64,000 nucleotides of DNA from Paenibacillus ihumii. GTDB taxonomy: Bacteria; Bacillota; Bacilli; Paenibacillales; Paenibacillaceae. Made by a program: the position numbers and the translations under genes. The stretch's first letter is position 1. Each line of letters starts with the position of its first letter. A model generated the notes under the pieces. That model saw only the letters and a list, made by a program, of their open reading frames with translations. It was not told the origin of the DNA and made no database searches. The DNA is taken from NCBI RefSeq assembly GCF_001403875.1, contig NZ_LN884299.1, positions 1,054,117 to 1,118,116 of the forward strand. Direction: 5' to 3'. Shown piece by piece: positions 35,233 through 45,007 of the stretch.

Positions 35233-36720
35233 TTGAAGAATAATGTGATCGTCAATGCGGACATTCGCAAAGGGAAAATCAATAAGAACATCTACGGCCA
35301 TTTTTCGGAGCATCTTGGCCGCTGCATTTACGAAGGCATTTGGGTCGGGGAGGATTCCCCAATCCCGAATACGAAGGGGATTCGGAATGATGTGCTTCAG
35401 GCGCTGAAGCATATCAAGGTTCCGGTACTGCGCTGGCCGGGGGGCTGCTTTGCCGACGAATATCACTGGAAGGACGGCGTAGGTCCCAGGGAAAACCGCA
35501 AGCGCATGGTTAATACCCATTGGGGCGGCGTAGTCGAGAATAATCATTTTGGAACCCACGAATTCATGCTGCTCTGCGAGCTGCTGGAATGCGAGCCGTA
35601 TATTTGCGGCAACGTGGGCAGCGGAACGGTTCAGGAGATGTCGGAATGGGTCGAATATATGACCTTTGACGGCGAATCCCCCATGGCGAACTGGAGACGA
35701 GAGAATGGCCGGGAAGAGCCGTGGAAGCTGAAATATTTTGGAGTGGGGAACGAGAATTGGGGCTGCGGCGGAAATATGCGTCCAGAGTATTATGCTGATT
35801 TGTACCGCCGCTATCAGACTTATGTGCGTAATTACGGGGACAACAAAATTTATAAAATCGCCGGCGGGGCGAATGTGGACGATTATAACTGGACGGAAGT
35901 GTTAATGAAGAACGCGGGCTGGCTTATGGACGGCTTAAGTCTGCACTATTACACGATTCCGGGGGATTTCTGGCTGGGTAAAGGATCGGCGCTTGACTTC
36001 CCGGAGGATGAATGGTTTATCACGATGAAGAAAGCTCTTCATATGGATGAATTAATCACCAAGCACAGCACGATCATGGATAAATACGATCCGGATAAAC
36101 GCGTAGGCATGATTATCGACGAATGGGGCACGTGGTTCGATGTGGAGCCGGGAACGAACCCGGGCTTCCTGTATCAGCAGAACACGATCCGGGATGCGCT
36201 GGTAGCGGGCTTGCATTTCAACATTTTCCACAACCACTGCGACCGCGTGCAAATGACGAACATTGCTCAGACTGTCAACGTGCTGCAGGCAATGATTCTG
36301 ACGGAAGGCGAGAAAATGATCCTGACGCCGACCTATCATGTGTTCGACATGTACAAAGTCCATCAGGACGCCGAGCTGCTGGCCGTTGACTCCACCTTCG
36401 GCGAGTACGAATACAATGGCGAGAAGCTGCCTCAGGTGACGGTATCCGCTTCAAGGGATGCTGCGGGCAAAATCCATATCAGCCTGTGCAATATCGATCA
36501 CCAGCAGGAGGCTGTGCTCGACTTGGAGCTGCGCGGCATCGATGCTGCTGGTGCGAAGGTATCCGGAACGATCCTCACGGCTGACAAGATGAATGCCCAC
36601 AATACCTTTGAACAGCCGGATGCCGTCAAGCCGTCTGAATTCACCGGGGCTGCCGTGCAGGGCGGCAAGCTGGCGGTCAAGCTGCCGGCCATGTCCGTCG
36701 TCACGATTGCCGTAGAGTAA
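35233..36720 (+). CDS. abfA: GH51 alpha-L-arabinofuranosidase, cytoplasmic
   Basis: 495 residues. The start is taken as TTG 35233 because GGAGGG lies eight bases upstream (35220-35225); the ATG at 35206 has no ribosome site. Family GH51 motifs: [17 protein letters not shown] at the N-terminus, [14 protein letters not shown], the acid/base Glu in [11 protein letters not shown], and the nucleophile Glu in [11 protein letters not shown]-terminal beta-sandwich ends at VVTIAVE. It removes terminal arabinofuranose from imported oligosaccharides. It is the last gene of the importer 2 operon and is followed by a terminator. Confidence 0.95.
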   Translation: MKNNVIVNADIRKGKINKNIYGHFSEHLGRCIYEGIWVGEDSPIPNTKGIRNDVLQALKHIKVPVLRWPGGCFADEYHWKDGVGPRENRKRMVNTHWGGVVENNHFGTHEFMLLCELLECEPYICGNVGSGTVQEMSEWVEYMTFDGESPMANWRRENGREEPWKLKYFGVGNENWGCGGNMRPEYYADLYRRYQTYVRNYGDNKIYKIAGGANVDDYNWTEVLMKNAGWLMDGLSLHYYTIPGDFWLGKGSALDFPEDEWFITMKKALHMDELITKHSTIMDKYDPDKRVGMIIDEWGTWFDVEPGTNPGFLYQQNTIRDALVAGLHFNIFHNHCDRVQMTNIAQTVNVLQAMILTEGEKMILTPTYHVFDMYKVHQDAELLAVDSTFGEYEYNGEKLPQVTVSASRDAAGKIHISLCNIDHQQEAVLDLELRGIDAAGAKVSGTILTADKMNAHNTFEQPDAVKPSEFTGAAVQGGKLAVKLPAMSVVTIAVE

Positions 36721-36736
36721 GGTTCATACAAGAACA

Positions 36737-36791
36737 AGGACCGACAGCGAGATGGAGCACTCATCAATCCAGTACGCTGTCGGTTCTTTTA
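36737..36791 (+). terminator. Terminator after GH51 gene
   Basis: AGGACCGACAGCG (36737-36749) pairs with CGCTGTCGGTTCT (36775-36787), 25-nt loop, followed by TTTATTT. Confidence 0.75.
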
Positions 36792-36816
36792 TTTACAGGA
36801 ATCCATAGAGGGGGAA

Positions 36817-39800
36817 ATGAATGTGAAGCGAGGATGGAAAAAGCTGCTGGCCGTAGTATTGACTTTGACCATGCTGATGCCTGCCGCGGCTTTTGCCGAG
36901 CATGGCGGTCCTGCCGGTTCGGGTAGCGGCGGAAGCAGCATAGGCGGCGTCAGTGACGAAAGTGGCATAAGCAGCAAAAATGCTGTAGATGCCGTAAGGG
37001 ACGTAAGTGACGTAAGCGATGCAAATGCCGTAACTGATGTAAGTGGCGTAAGCGACATAACCGACATAACCGACATAAGCAACATAAGCAACATAAGCGG
37101 CATAACCGATATAATCGACGTGACCGATATAAAGGGCCACTGGGCGGAGAAGCCGTTTGCCGATTGGGTTCAGAAAGGGCTGATTCACGGTTATGGCGAT
37201 GGGTCGTTTAAGCCGAATCAGGCGATAACGAGAGCTGAATTTGTGACCTTGGTCAATAAGGTATTTAATTTCTCAGCAATGAACGAAATTCCTTTTAAGG
37301 ATATTCATGCAGAGGATGCTTATTATTCAGAAATTAAGAAAGCGATTACAGCTGGTTATTTGAGCGGGTATGAGGACGGAACTGTACGTCCTGGCGCAGT
37401 GATTACGCGGCAGGAAGCGGCCGTCGTACTGGCGAAGGTGTTTGCACTGCAGCCCTCTGCTTCATCCGGCGCGGCGCGGCAGCTTCAGGATGTAGAGAAG
37501 CTTCCTTCCTGGAGTGCCCCGGCGGTAGCTGCGCTGCTGGAAGGCGGCTATGCGAGCGGATATCCCGATCATACTTTTAGAGGCGGCAATCCCGTAACGA
37601 GAGCCGAGGCGCTTGTTCTGCTCGGCAAGCTGTCCGGCGAGGTGTTCAATCAGGAAGGCGCGCATACGGGCGGCTTGTACCGGAATGCGGTCATCAATCG
37701 CAGCGGCATTATCCTGAAGGATGCAGCGATTCAAGGCAATCTGTATTTGACAGAAGGGATTGCTGAGGGAGATGTGACGCTCGACAACGTCAAGGTACAG
37801 GGCAAGGTGTACGTGAACGGGGGCGGGGAGAACAAAGTCATCTTAGCCGACTCTGAACTTCGTGAAATCATTGTAAATCAGCGGAACGGGAAAATCAGAC
37901 TGCTGGCCAAAGGCCGTACAAATATCCAGCAGACTATTGTCCTGTCTGGCGCCGAATTGGAGGAAGAGGCGCTGACGGACAGGGCTGAAGGTTTCATACA
38001 AGTGATATTGGATAAGGCATTGCCGAAGCAGTCGAAGGTGCAGCTATCAGGAGAATTCGCTGAGGTCGAGGTTCGTTCCTTCTCGAATCCAGAGCTTAGC
38101 TTGCTGCAGGGCTTGATTAAGAAGCTCGTTCTTCGTCAGCAGGCTGTGCTGATCGTTCATGAAGGCAGTGTAATCGAAGAGGCCGTTATTCAAGTAGACA
38201 AGACGATTCCGGTTAGAGGCAAGGGAATCATTCATTCAAACGATAAGAGACTCGCCCGTGAAGGCGAGGGAGATTCGGTCCCTGGCAATGGAAGCGCAAA
38301 TACGCCCGGAGGTTCTAGTTCAAGCTCGCCATCAACTTCCGGTCCATCGCCAAGCCCGAATCCGGCGCCAAACCCGGGTCCGGCGCCAAATCCGCAGCCG
38401 GGGGCAAAGCCGGCATTTACCGAGGTGTCCGTACATGATCCGTCCATTATCAAGGATGGCGGCACATATTACGTATTCGGCTCTCATATCGAGGCGGCCA
38501 AGTCGGCCGATCTGATGAACTGGACCCGGTTCACGAATGGGTACGAGACGCCGGGGAATGTGATTTTCGGTGATTTGTCTGCCAATTTGGCGGGTTCGTT
38601 TGCCTGGGCTGGTGAGAATGACTCCGACAGTAAAGGCGGCTTCTCCGTCTGGGCGCCGGACGTCTTCTGGAACGAGCATTACGTGAACGAGGACGGCACT
38701 ACGGGCGCTTATATGATGTATTACAGCGCATCCTCCACCTATATCCGGTCGGCGATCGGTTATGCGGTATCCAAAAACATCGAAGGTCCTTATCAATATG
38801 TGGATACGATCGTATATTCGGGATTTACGAGAAACGACGCCTACGATGCCGATAGCCAGATCAATAAGAAATGGACGAATACGAATATTCAGGCATTGAT
38901 CGACGACGGTACATTGACCGGAAGCAATCCGAATTGGTTCAACAGCAACGGCTCCTATAACAACAGCATGTATCCGAACGCTATTGATGCGACATTGTTT
39001 ACGGATAGCAGCGGAAGGCTGTGGATGACCTATGGCTCCTGGTCCGGCGGAATTTTCGTCCTTGAGCTCGATCCGCAGACAGGCCGGGCAATATATCCGG
39101 GTCAGGATGGTCTTACGATGGACGGCCGAATTATCGATCGTTATTTCGGTACCAAAATCGCTGGCGGATATACGAAATCTGGGGAAGGACCGTACATTAT
39201 TTATGACAAGAATACAGGTTATTACTTCTTAAATGTGACTTATGGATGGCTTGGGGCGGACGGCGGCTATAACATGAGGTTGTTCCGGGCGACGGAGCCC
39301 GACGGCCCATATGTAGATGCGGCGGGGAACAATGCTGTTCTGCCGGGCAATACCGATAACTCGCCGTTCGGCATCAAAATGATCGGCAACTTCCTGTTTG
39401 AGCGGCAGGTCGGAGAGCCGGGGACGGGGATCGGATACGGCTATGCGTCGCCTGGACATAACTCCGTGTACTACGAGGAGGAGTCGGGGAAATATTTTCT
39501 GCTGTTCCATACGCGTTTTCCGCAAAGGGGCGAGGCACATGAGCTTCGCGTCCATCAAATGTTCTTGAATAAAGACGGCTGGTTCGTGGTCGCGCCGGAG
39601 CGTTATGCCGGGGAGACGATTCAAGCGGTGAATGCTGGAGACATTGCCGGCGATTATAAATTTGTAAACCATGGGCTTGCTTATTCCGGCAATATCACGC
39701 CTGCGGTGAACATCCGTCTGAACGAGGACAAGACGATTACAGGCGATGCCACTGGAACATGGGATTTGCAGGGTGACTATTTAGCGGCCATTACGATAGA

Positions 39801-41460
39801 CGGAGTAACCTATGACGGAGTATTCGTCCGCCAGTGGGATACGGCGCTCGAGCGGGAGACGATGACATTTACCGCGATCTCCTCCGTTGGAGAGACGGTT
39901 TGGGGCATCCGGCAGCCGGACAGAACGGACGAACAGATCGTGGGTGATGTGAAGAATGCTCTGGAGCTTGGCGATACGAGCCGGGTCATGACCCATTTAA
40001 CACTGCCAACGGCAGGTGCCCGCGGTACGGTCATTTCCTGGCAAACCTCCGATGAAACGGTCATTACCGACAAGGGTATTATATCACCGCCGGAAGTTGG
40101 CGAAGCGAATTTGACGGCCACGCTTACGGCGACCATTGCGAAAGGAACGGCTACTGCAACGAAAACATTCGAGATCGTGGTTGTACCGATCGACCCTGCT
40201 TACGGTCTGGCGGCACAGTATTCCTTTGAAGGGGATTTGCGCGACTCCAGCGGCAATTTTGGCGCAGGTACGGTCACTGGCAACCGGGTCGACAACACTG
40301 GCGGCACAATAACCTATGATGAAGGGGTAAAAGGCAAAGCTGCGGTATTCGACGGCAATTCCGGGATTAAACTGCCGGATGGACTGATTGCCAGCGACCG
40401 ATATTCTGTCGCCATGTGGCTGAATGTGGAGCAGCACACGCAATTTGCGACGAGCTTCTTCGGCGCAAAGGCGAATAACAGCTGGATCAGCCTGGTGCCG
40501 CAATCCTGGGATAACAACACGATGCTATGGTCGGGCGAGTCTTGGTACGATGCGACGACCGGCTCCAGAATCCGCGCCAATGAATGGCATCATGTGGCCT
40601 TTACGGTTGATCGCGGAACGGTAAAAGTTTTTGTCGATGGCGTGCAGAAGTTTTCAGGCACCGGCTTCCCGAATGTGTTTACGGATGAACACGGCACCTT
40701 CGGCCTGGGCGTGAACTGGTGGGATACGCCGTTCAAGGGAATGATGGATGAGGTACGGATTTATGACGTGCCGATTACCGCCGAGCTGGTGGCTAAGCTA
40801 TCGCAGGAATACGCGACTGATCCGGGCGAGAGCGCTGCCGAATTAGCAGCCAAATTTTCCTTTGAGGATCATCTGCTTGATACGGCGGGCAGCTTTGGAG
40901 CAGGGACGGCCATTGGGGACATGATCGGTTCACCGTCCGGCGGAACGATTTCCTATGAGCCTGGCGTAACCGGCAAAGCGGCCGTATTCGACGGCGCGTC
41001 AGGCGTCCTGCTGCCGAAGGGACTGATTTCCGGCGATAGCTACTCGGTGACGATGTGGGTGTATGGGGAGGAGCTTGCACCTTATACGCCAGCCTTTTTT
41101 GGAGCGCAGACCGGAGACAGCTGGATCAGTTTTCAGCCGAAGGGCCATGACGGCGTAGGGAACAGTGCCATGTTATGGTCGGGAACGAACTGGTATGATG
41201 CTGGAACCGGTGTAAATACAGTTCCGAGAGAATGGACGCATTTTGCCTTCACCGTCAACAAGGGCCATGTCACCGTGTACGTGAACGGAGAAGCGAAATT
41301 TACGGGTACCGGCTTCCCGGATGTGTTCCTGGATGACCAAGGCACCTTCAGCCTGGGCGTGAACTGGTGGGATACACCGTTCAAGGGCATGATCGACGAG
41401 CTGCATATCTACAAAGGAGCGATTACGGCGGATGAAGTAGCGGCGCTTGCTTCTAAATAG
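36817..41460 (+). CDS. S-layer anchored multidomain GH43 endo-arabinanase
   Basis: 1547 residues. Order: signal peptide (AAAFAEHG); a Gly/Ser patch, then an odd Asp-Ile/Val-Ser/Thr repeat (about 50-105); three SLH domains (about 106-285; GHWAEKPFADW, TRAEFVTLVNKVF, TRQEAAVVLAKVF, TRAEALVLLGKL) that bind cell-wall polymer; a beta-helix-like stretch (about 290-480); a Pro/Ser linker (about 490-530); a GH43 arabinanase (about 535-940; VHDPSIIKDG, NAIDATLF, GEGPYIIY, SPGHNSVYY); its C-terminal beta domain (to about 1035); a small Ig-like domain (about 1040-1125); and two LamG-like domains (about 1130-1335 and 1340-1545) that share WDTPFKGM. It is a cell-surface enzyme that would hold and cut arabinan. 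ATG 36817 follows AGAGGGGG. Confidence 0.9.
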   Translation: MNVKRGWKKLLAVVLTLTMLMPAAAFAEHGGPAGSGSGGSSIGGVSDESGISSKNAVDAVRDVSDVSDANAVTDVSGVSDITDITDISNISNISGITDIIDVTDIKGHWAEKPFADWVQKGLIHGYGDGSFKPNQAITRAEFVTLVNKVFNFSAMNEIPFKDIHAEDAYYSEIKKAITAGYLSGYEDGTVRPGAVITRQEAAVVLAKVFALQPSASSGAARQLQDVEKLPSWSAPAVAALLEGGYASGYPDHTFRGGNPVTRAEALVLLGKLSGEVFNQEGAHTGGLYRNAVINRSGIILKDAAIQGNLYLTEGIAEGDVTLDNVKVQGKVYVNGGGENKVILADSELREIIVNQRNGKIRLLAKGRTNIQQTIVLSGAELEEEALTDRAEGFIQVILDKALPKQSKVQLSGEFAEVEVRSFSNPELSLLQGLIKKLVLRQQAVLIVHEGSVIEEAVIQVDKTIPVRGKGIIHSNDKRLAREGEGDSVPGNGSANTPGGSSSSSPSTSGPSPSPNPAPNPGPAPNPQPGAKPAFTEVSVHDPSIIKDGGTYYVFGSHIEAAKSADLMNWTRFTNGYETPGNVIFGDLSANLAGSFAWAGENDSDSKGGFSVWAPDVFWNEHYVNEDGTTGAYMMYYSASSTYIRSAIGYAVSKNIEGPYQYVDTIVYSGFTRNDAYDADSQINKKWTNTNIQALIDDGTLTGSNPNWFNSNGSYNNSMYPNAIDATLFTDSSGRLWMTYGSWSGGIFVLELDPQTGRAIYPGQDGLTMDGRIIDRYFGTKIAGGYTKSGEGPYIIYDKNTGYYFLNVTYGWLGADGGYNMRLFRATEPDGPYVDAAGNNAVLPGNTDNSPFGIKMIGNFLFERQVGEPGTGIGYGYASPGHNSVYYEEESGKYFLLFHTRFPQRGEAHELRVHQMFLNKDGWFVVAPERYAGETIQAVNAGDIAGDYKFVNHGLAYSGNITPAVNIRLNEDKTITGDATGTWDLQGDYLAAITIDGVTYDGVFVRQWDTALERETMTFTAISSVGETVWGIRQPDRTDEQIVGDVKNALELGDTSRVMTHLTLPTAGARGTVISWQTSDETVITDKGIISPPEVGEANLTATLTATIAKGTATATKTFEIVVVPIDPAYGLAAQYSFEGDLRDSSGNFGAGTVTGNRVDNTGGTITYDEGVKGKAAVFDGNSGIKLPDGLIASDRYSVAMWLNVEQHTQFATSFFGAKANNSWISLVPQSWDNNTMLWSGESWYDATTGSRIRANEWHHVAFTVDRGTVKVFVDGVQKFSGTGFPNVFTDEHGTFGLGVNWWDTPFKGMMDEVRIYDVPITAELVAKLSQEYATDPGESAAELAAKFSFEDHLLDTAGSFGAGTAIGDMIGSPSGGTISYEPGVTGKAAVFDGASGVLLPKGLISGDSYSVTMWVYGEELAPYTPAFFGAQTGDSWISFQPKGHDGVGNSAMLWSGTNWYDAGTGVNTVPREWTHFAFTVNKGHVTVYVNGEAKFTGTGFPDVFLDDQGTFSLGVNWWDTPFKGMIDELHIYKGAITADEVAALASK
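36955..37130 (+). repeat. Short in-frame repeat encoding Asp-Ile/Val-Ser/Thr motifs
   Basis: Variants of GACGTAAGC, GACATAACC and AACATAAGC occur about 18 times in a row in units of 9 or 12 bp, encoding a low-complexity spacer ahead of the SLH domains. Confidence 0.75.
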
Positions 41461-41475
41461 ATTCATAACACAACT

Positions 41476-41526
41476 AGGCTGACCATAAGCAGATAAGCTC
41501 TGCGATGGATCAGCCTGTATTTTTAT
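41476..41526 (+). terminator. Terminator after surface arabinanase
   Basis: AGGCTGACCAT (41476-41486) pairs with ATGGATCAGCCT (41505-41516), with one extra base on the right arm, and is followed by GTATTTTTAT. Confidence 0.65.
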
Positions 41527-41605
41527 AGATGGAAATGCCGTTTTATTCGTCTATTAACGACAATTAGAGGTTTCCAGCAACCCGCATACATTATTGATTT
41601 TCCTG

Positions 41606-43243
41606 TTATAAAGGCAAGGTAACGATCGTATGCGTGCCTTGGGAGTCAATGTAAATTTGGACGCCATGCTCAGGGCTGGTTTTTAGCTGAATGCGTTCAT
41701 TGACATTCCGTAAGCCATACCCATAAAGCCGCTCATCAAACAAGCTTTCTCCAAACTTCTTATACAACTCCTTGCCGTTATCCTCGATAATGATCTGGTA
41801 GTTCATACCAGTCACCCGGCTTCTTATCGTAATTTTACCATTCATGTCCCGCAGTGTATCGACGCCATATTCAATGGCATTTTCAACAAGCGGCTGAAAA
41901 ATAAAGTTAGGTACCTGCTTATGCAGCAGTTCTGGACATATCTCATAATTGACCTCAAAGGAGTGTTCCCGCGCAATTTGCTGTAAGGCGATATAGGATT
42001 TAATGTTATCCAGCTCTGTCTTTAAAGAGCTGATATCCTTTCCCTGGTTTAATGCTGTCCGGTAAAAGGTGGCCAAATTATTGATCATTTGCGATATTTT
42101 ATGCTGATGGTTTTCCAATGCGATCCAATTGATCGTCGATAGAATGTTATATAAGAAATGCGGGTTAATTTTTTCCTGCAAGAGCCGTAACTCTAGTTCT
42201 TTCTGCTTTATTTCATATTGATAACGTTCTTTAATGAGATGGTTGATCTGCGTGGTCATGGATTGAAATGAGGAAGCTAAGCTACCGATTTCATCCTGGT
42301 ATGAAGTATCGATATCTATGTTCAGGTTACCCTCGCGAACCTCCTGCATCTGATGGGTCAGAATAAAAATTCTTTTGACAATGGAACGGGACAGATAGTG
42401 GATCATTAAACCGACCAATACCAAACAAGCGAGAATGACTGTAAGATTCAAAAGCAACTGCAGATTCGAGAAAGAAGATATCGTTTGCCTTGGGAAATCA
42501 TAGGTGATGCTCCAATTGACAGGTGCCAGAGTCTTAGTGATTGTATAACCATATTTGTTGTTGTTCTCCGGGTTATATTCGTAGATCACCTTCCGATTCT
42601 CGTTTTGTGAAATCGTAATGTTGGCAGGAAAGGTTACGAAAGAGTTGAAACTCTGCGAGAATAAATCCTGCTTGATTCGAACCCGGGCGATGCCTAAAAA
42701 TTTGCCGGTAATGGAGTTGCGGATCGATTTGCCCACATACAGCTTCTCGTCCTCTGACCACCAGAAAAAAGCATTGGAAGACGAGACCTGCCTGTACCAA
42801 TCCGTTTCTTCCACAGAACTAGAGGGCTTGAGTAAATCCGTTAATACGAAAAAATGCTGGGTCGAGTATACTTCTAATTTGTCTATATAATAATTGGACA
42901 ATAAAACATTATATAAAAAAGGGCCGATATAGCTGTCCGCAATCCGGGCCGTTTCCAGAGACGATAAGCCTTCCGGCGGAGATAAAAACTCCTGAAAGCT
43001 GTAATTGTTTACCGCCAACGATAATGAAGCCTCCGATTGATTCAGCTTGCTCTCAATATCTTTAGTTATCCTTTCCACGGCATTATTTGTTTCCTGCTTC
43101 ATTTGTTTATGAAGAAAGGATAGGGAGGAACTATAGGAATAGCCGCCAAGAAGCACAAGCGGAATCATAAATACAACGATATAGGATAGCTTCAATTTAT
43201 TAGTAAAGGATAAGGACTTCCATATCGCTCGCAGTTTCTCCAT
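41606..43243 (-). CDS. Sensor histidine kinase, YesM type
   Basis: 545 residues. Two membrane helices enclose an extracellular sensing region (about 35-270); then HAMP (SRSIVKRIFILTHQMQ), a His_kinase domain with the phospho-acceptor in EKINPHFLYNILSTINW, and an HATPase (PLVENAIEYG, IIEDNGKEL, GYGLRNVNERI). The catalytic G-box is slightly unusual (DNGKELYKK where a DNGxG motif is common), but this occurs in the family. It lies two bases after the response regulator gene in the same operon, opposite importer 3, which it probably controls. Confidence 0.92.
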   Translation of the reverse strand: MEKLRAIWKSLSFTNKLKLSYIVVFMIPLVLLGGYSYSSSLSFLHKQMKQETNNAVERITKDIESKLNQSEASLSLAVNNYSFQEFLSPPEGLSSLETARIADSYIGPFLYNVLLSNYYIDKLEVYSTQHFFVLTDLLKPSSSVEETDWYRQVSSSNAFFWWSEDEKLYVGKSIRNSITGKFLGIARVRIKQDLFSQSFNSFVTFPANITISQNENRKVIYEYNPENNNKYGYTITKTLAPVNWSITYDFPRQTISSFSNLQLLLNLTVILACLVLVGLMIHYLSRSIVKRIFILTHQMQEVREGNLNIDIDTSYQDEIGSLASSFQSMTTQINHLIKERYQYEIKQKELELRLLQEKINPHFLYNILSTINWIALENHQHKISQMINNLATFYRTALNQGKDISSLKTELDNIKSYIALQQIAREHSFEVNYEICPELLHKQVPNFIFQPLVENAIEYGVDTLRDMNGKITIRSRVTGMNYQIIIEDNGKELYKKFGESLFDERLYGYGLRNVNERIQLKTSPEHGVQIYIDSQGTHTIVTLPL

Positions 43244-43245
43244 GA

Positions 43246-44775
43246 TTATGCCCTCTCCCTGTACTGCGCAGGACTAATATTTTCTTTATTTCTGAATATT
43301 GAAATAAAATAGGAGGAGTTCGGAAAGCCGACCTGCTCGCCTATTTCCGCCACCTTTAGTTTTGTTGTTTTTAACAAATATTTGGCCTGCTCAATGCGAT
43401 AATCGGCTATGAATTTCGTAATGTTTTGCCCCGTTTCCTTTTTAAAAAGAGTGCTAAGATAGGCTGGGGTTACTTGTACTTGATCCGCCAAAAATGAGAG
43501 TCCCATCTCATTCCGGTTATAACCTTGCGTGATCAGATCTCTGACAGTCCTGATAATTCGACTTTGCATGAGGCTGTTCTGTTGTTTGGCTTCAATCTTT
43601 TTAAGGATGTTTTTGATGACATGCATCGTGTCCTTTAGGTTCTCTGTTGCATAAATACTGTTGACCAAATCAGCGGGCTTTATGTTCAAGCTAGTGTTCT
43701 GACTGATTTTTTTAATCATTTCCGTCAGGATATACTTCACAAAAATTTGGCTGTAGGAGCGGTTGTTGTTAATTTGTGCTTGCATTCTATCAAGCTCGGT
43801 ATAGGCCTCTGAGAAATTGTTAACGTTTACGCAAGTCGTTATTTTTTCGATTGAAATTTGCATGACATCATGGCTGGACATAATCTGTTCATCCTGCTGC
43901 ACATAAACAATCGTGCTGGTGGAAACGAAGTAGAAATATTCCGCATATTTGCTCATGATCTCGTACTCGGCCTTTAAATCTTTTAAGTGCTCCAGTTCTC
44001 TGCCAACAATGATAAAAGCAGTTGATTGCAACTGCTGTTGGATCGTCTGAAGCAGCATATCGCCAAATTCGCTGGCGTGACGCTGATCATTGTTTTGCTC
44101 CAGAAAGAGGCAGATTAAGAAGGTATTTGGATCCAGCAAGGAATATACAAACTCAAATTGACGGGATGCTTTGCTTTTAACACCTTCAATGACTTCGATC
44201 AAATCACTAGCTTCACCGCACACGCTGATTGGAATAAAGTGATGCGTACGGAAAGAGGCGACCAGTTCATAAATTTTATCGAGTGCTTTGGAATGACTGA
44301 TTGCTGAGTTTAATAATAAATAGATTTGCTTTTCCAGGGTGTAATATTTGGAGTTCTCCACAATCCTTCGAATCTCGAGCTCCTCGGATTCTTTTTCTTG
44401 TTTCTCGCGGCACCAGTTGATTGCTTCCGTCATCACCTCATAGAAGTCATCCATATTGATCGGCTTCAGCAAATACTTGCTGACACCAAGAGAAATGGCG
44501 CTTTGCGCATATTCGAAATCAGCATAGGCGCTATATAAAATTAAAAAGATTTCCCCTCTGCGATCCTTCAGTTTTTGGATCAGGCTGATCCCGTCCATAA
44601 AGGGCATCTTAATGTCCGTGAGTAAGATATCGATCTTGTGATCTGCCATGCGTGATAAAGCATCCTCACCATTGTTTGCCTTTATAACGCGCAAATCGAA
44701 ATGGCTTTTGGCAATCAGTGTTTCAATGCCGTCACGTTCTTTTTTTTCGTCATCGACAATCAATATGTTGAACAT
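43246..44775 (-). CDS. Response regulator, YesN type
   Basis: 509 residues. The receiver (1-120) has ILIVDDEKKERDG, phospho-acceptor Asp in ILLTDIKMPFMDG, LYSAYADFEYA and KYLLKPI. A long central region of unknown fold (about 140-400) precedes the AraC DNA-binding domain (about 405-505; LGLSFLADQVQVTPAYLSTLFK-type motif, VGFPNSSYFISIFR, ENISPAQYRE). GAGGAGGTAG lies just before the ATG. It is the first gene of its operon and is divergent from importer 3, a layout in which the regulator usually activates the neighbouring importer. Confidence 0.93.
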   Translation of the reverse strand: MFNILIVDDEKKERDGIETLIAKSHFDLRVIKANNGEDALSRMADHKIDILLTDIKMPFMDGISLIQKLKDRRGEIFLILYSAYADFEYAQSAISLGVSKYLLKPINMDDFYEVMTEAINWCREKQEKESEELEIRRIVENSKYYTLEKQIYLLLNSAISHSKALDKIYELVASFRTHHFIPISVCGEASDLIEVIEGVKSKASRQFEFVYSLLDPNTFLICLFLEQNNDQRHASEFGDMLLQTIQQQLQSTAFIIVGRELEHLKDLKAEYEIMSKYAEYFYFVSTSTIVYVQQDEQIMSSHDVMQISIEKITTCVNVNNFSEAYTELDRMQAQINNNRSYSQIFVKYILTEMIKKISQNTSLNIKPADLVNSIYATENLKDTMHVIKNILKKIEAKQQNSLMQSRIIRTVRDLITQGYNRNEMGLSFLADQVQVTPAYLSTLFKKETGQNITKFIADYRIEQAKYLLKTTKLKVAEIGEQVGFPNSSYFISIFRNKENISPAQYRERA

Positions 44776-45007
44776 TTTGCTACCTCCTCTTGCTGAACAC
44801 GGTGATTAATTGGCTCATGAATGACGATTTAAGCTTATTGTATCGTCTTTATTTGGATTCCACCAAGCATAAAGTGCCGGATAATAAAAAATCGATATGA
44901 ATATAAAATAATTAGCATTTAAGGGTTCGTCTCTGTTTCTTATAATAAAATCAAGCTAACTTGCAAGGGCTTACAATACTGCAGCGAATACGGTCGGGGG
45001 GATTTCC
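44776..45007 (+). promoter_or_regulatory. Divergent control region, regulator pair / importer 3, with cre-like site
   Basis: Towards importer 3: -10 TATAAT (44941-44946, weak -35) and a cre-like TTGCAAGGGCTTACA (44961-44975, 14 of 15 consensus positions) about 15 bp downstream. This predicts CcpA repression of importer 3. The regulator promoter must also lie here, but was not resolved. Confidence 0.55.
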
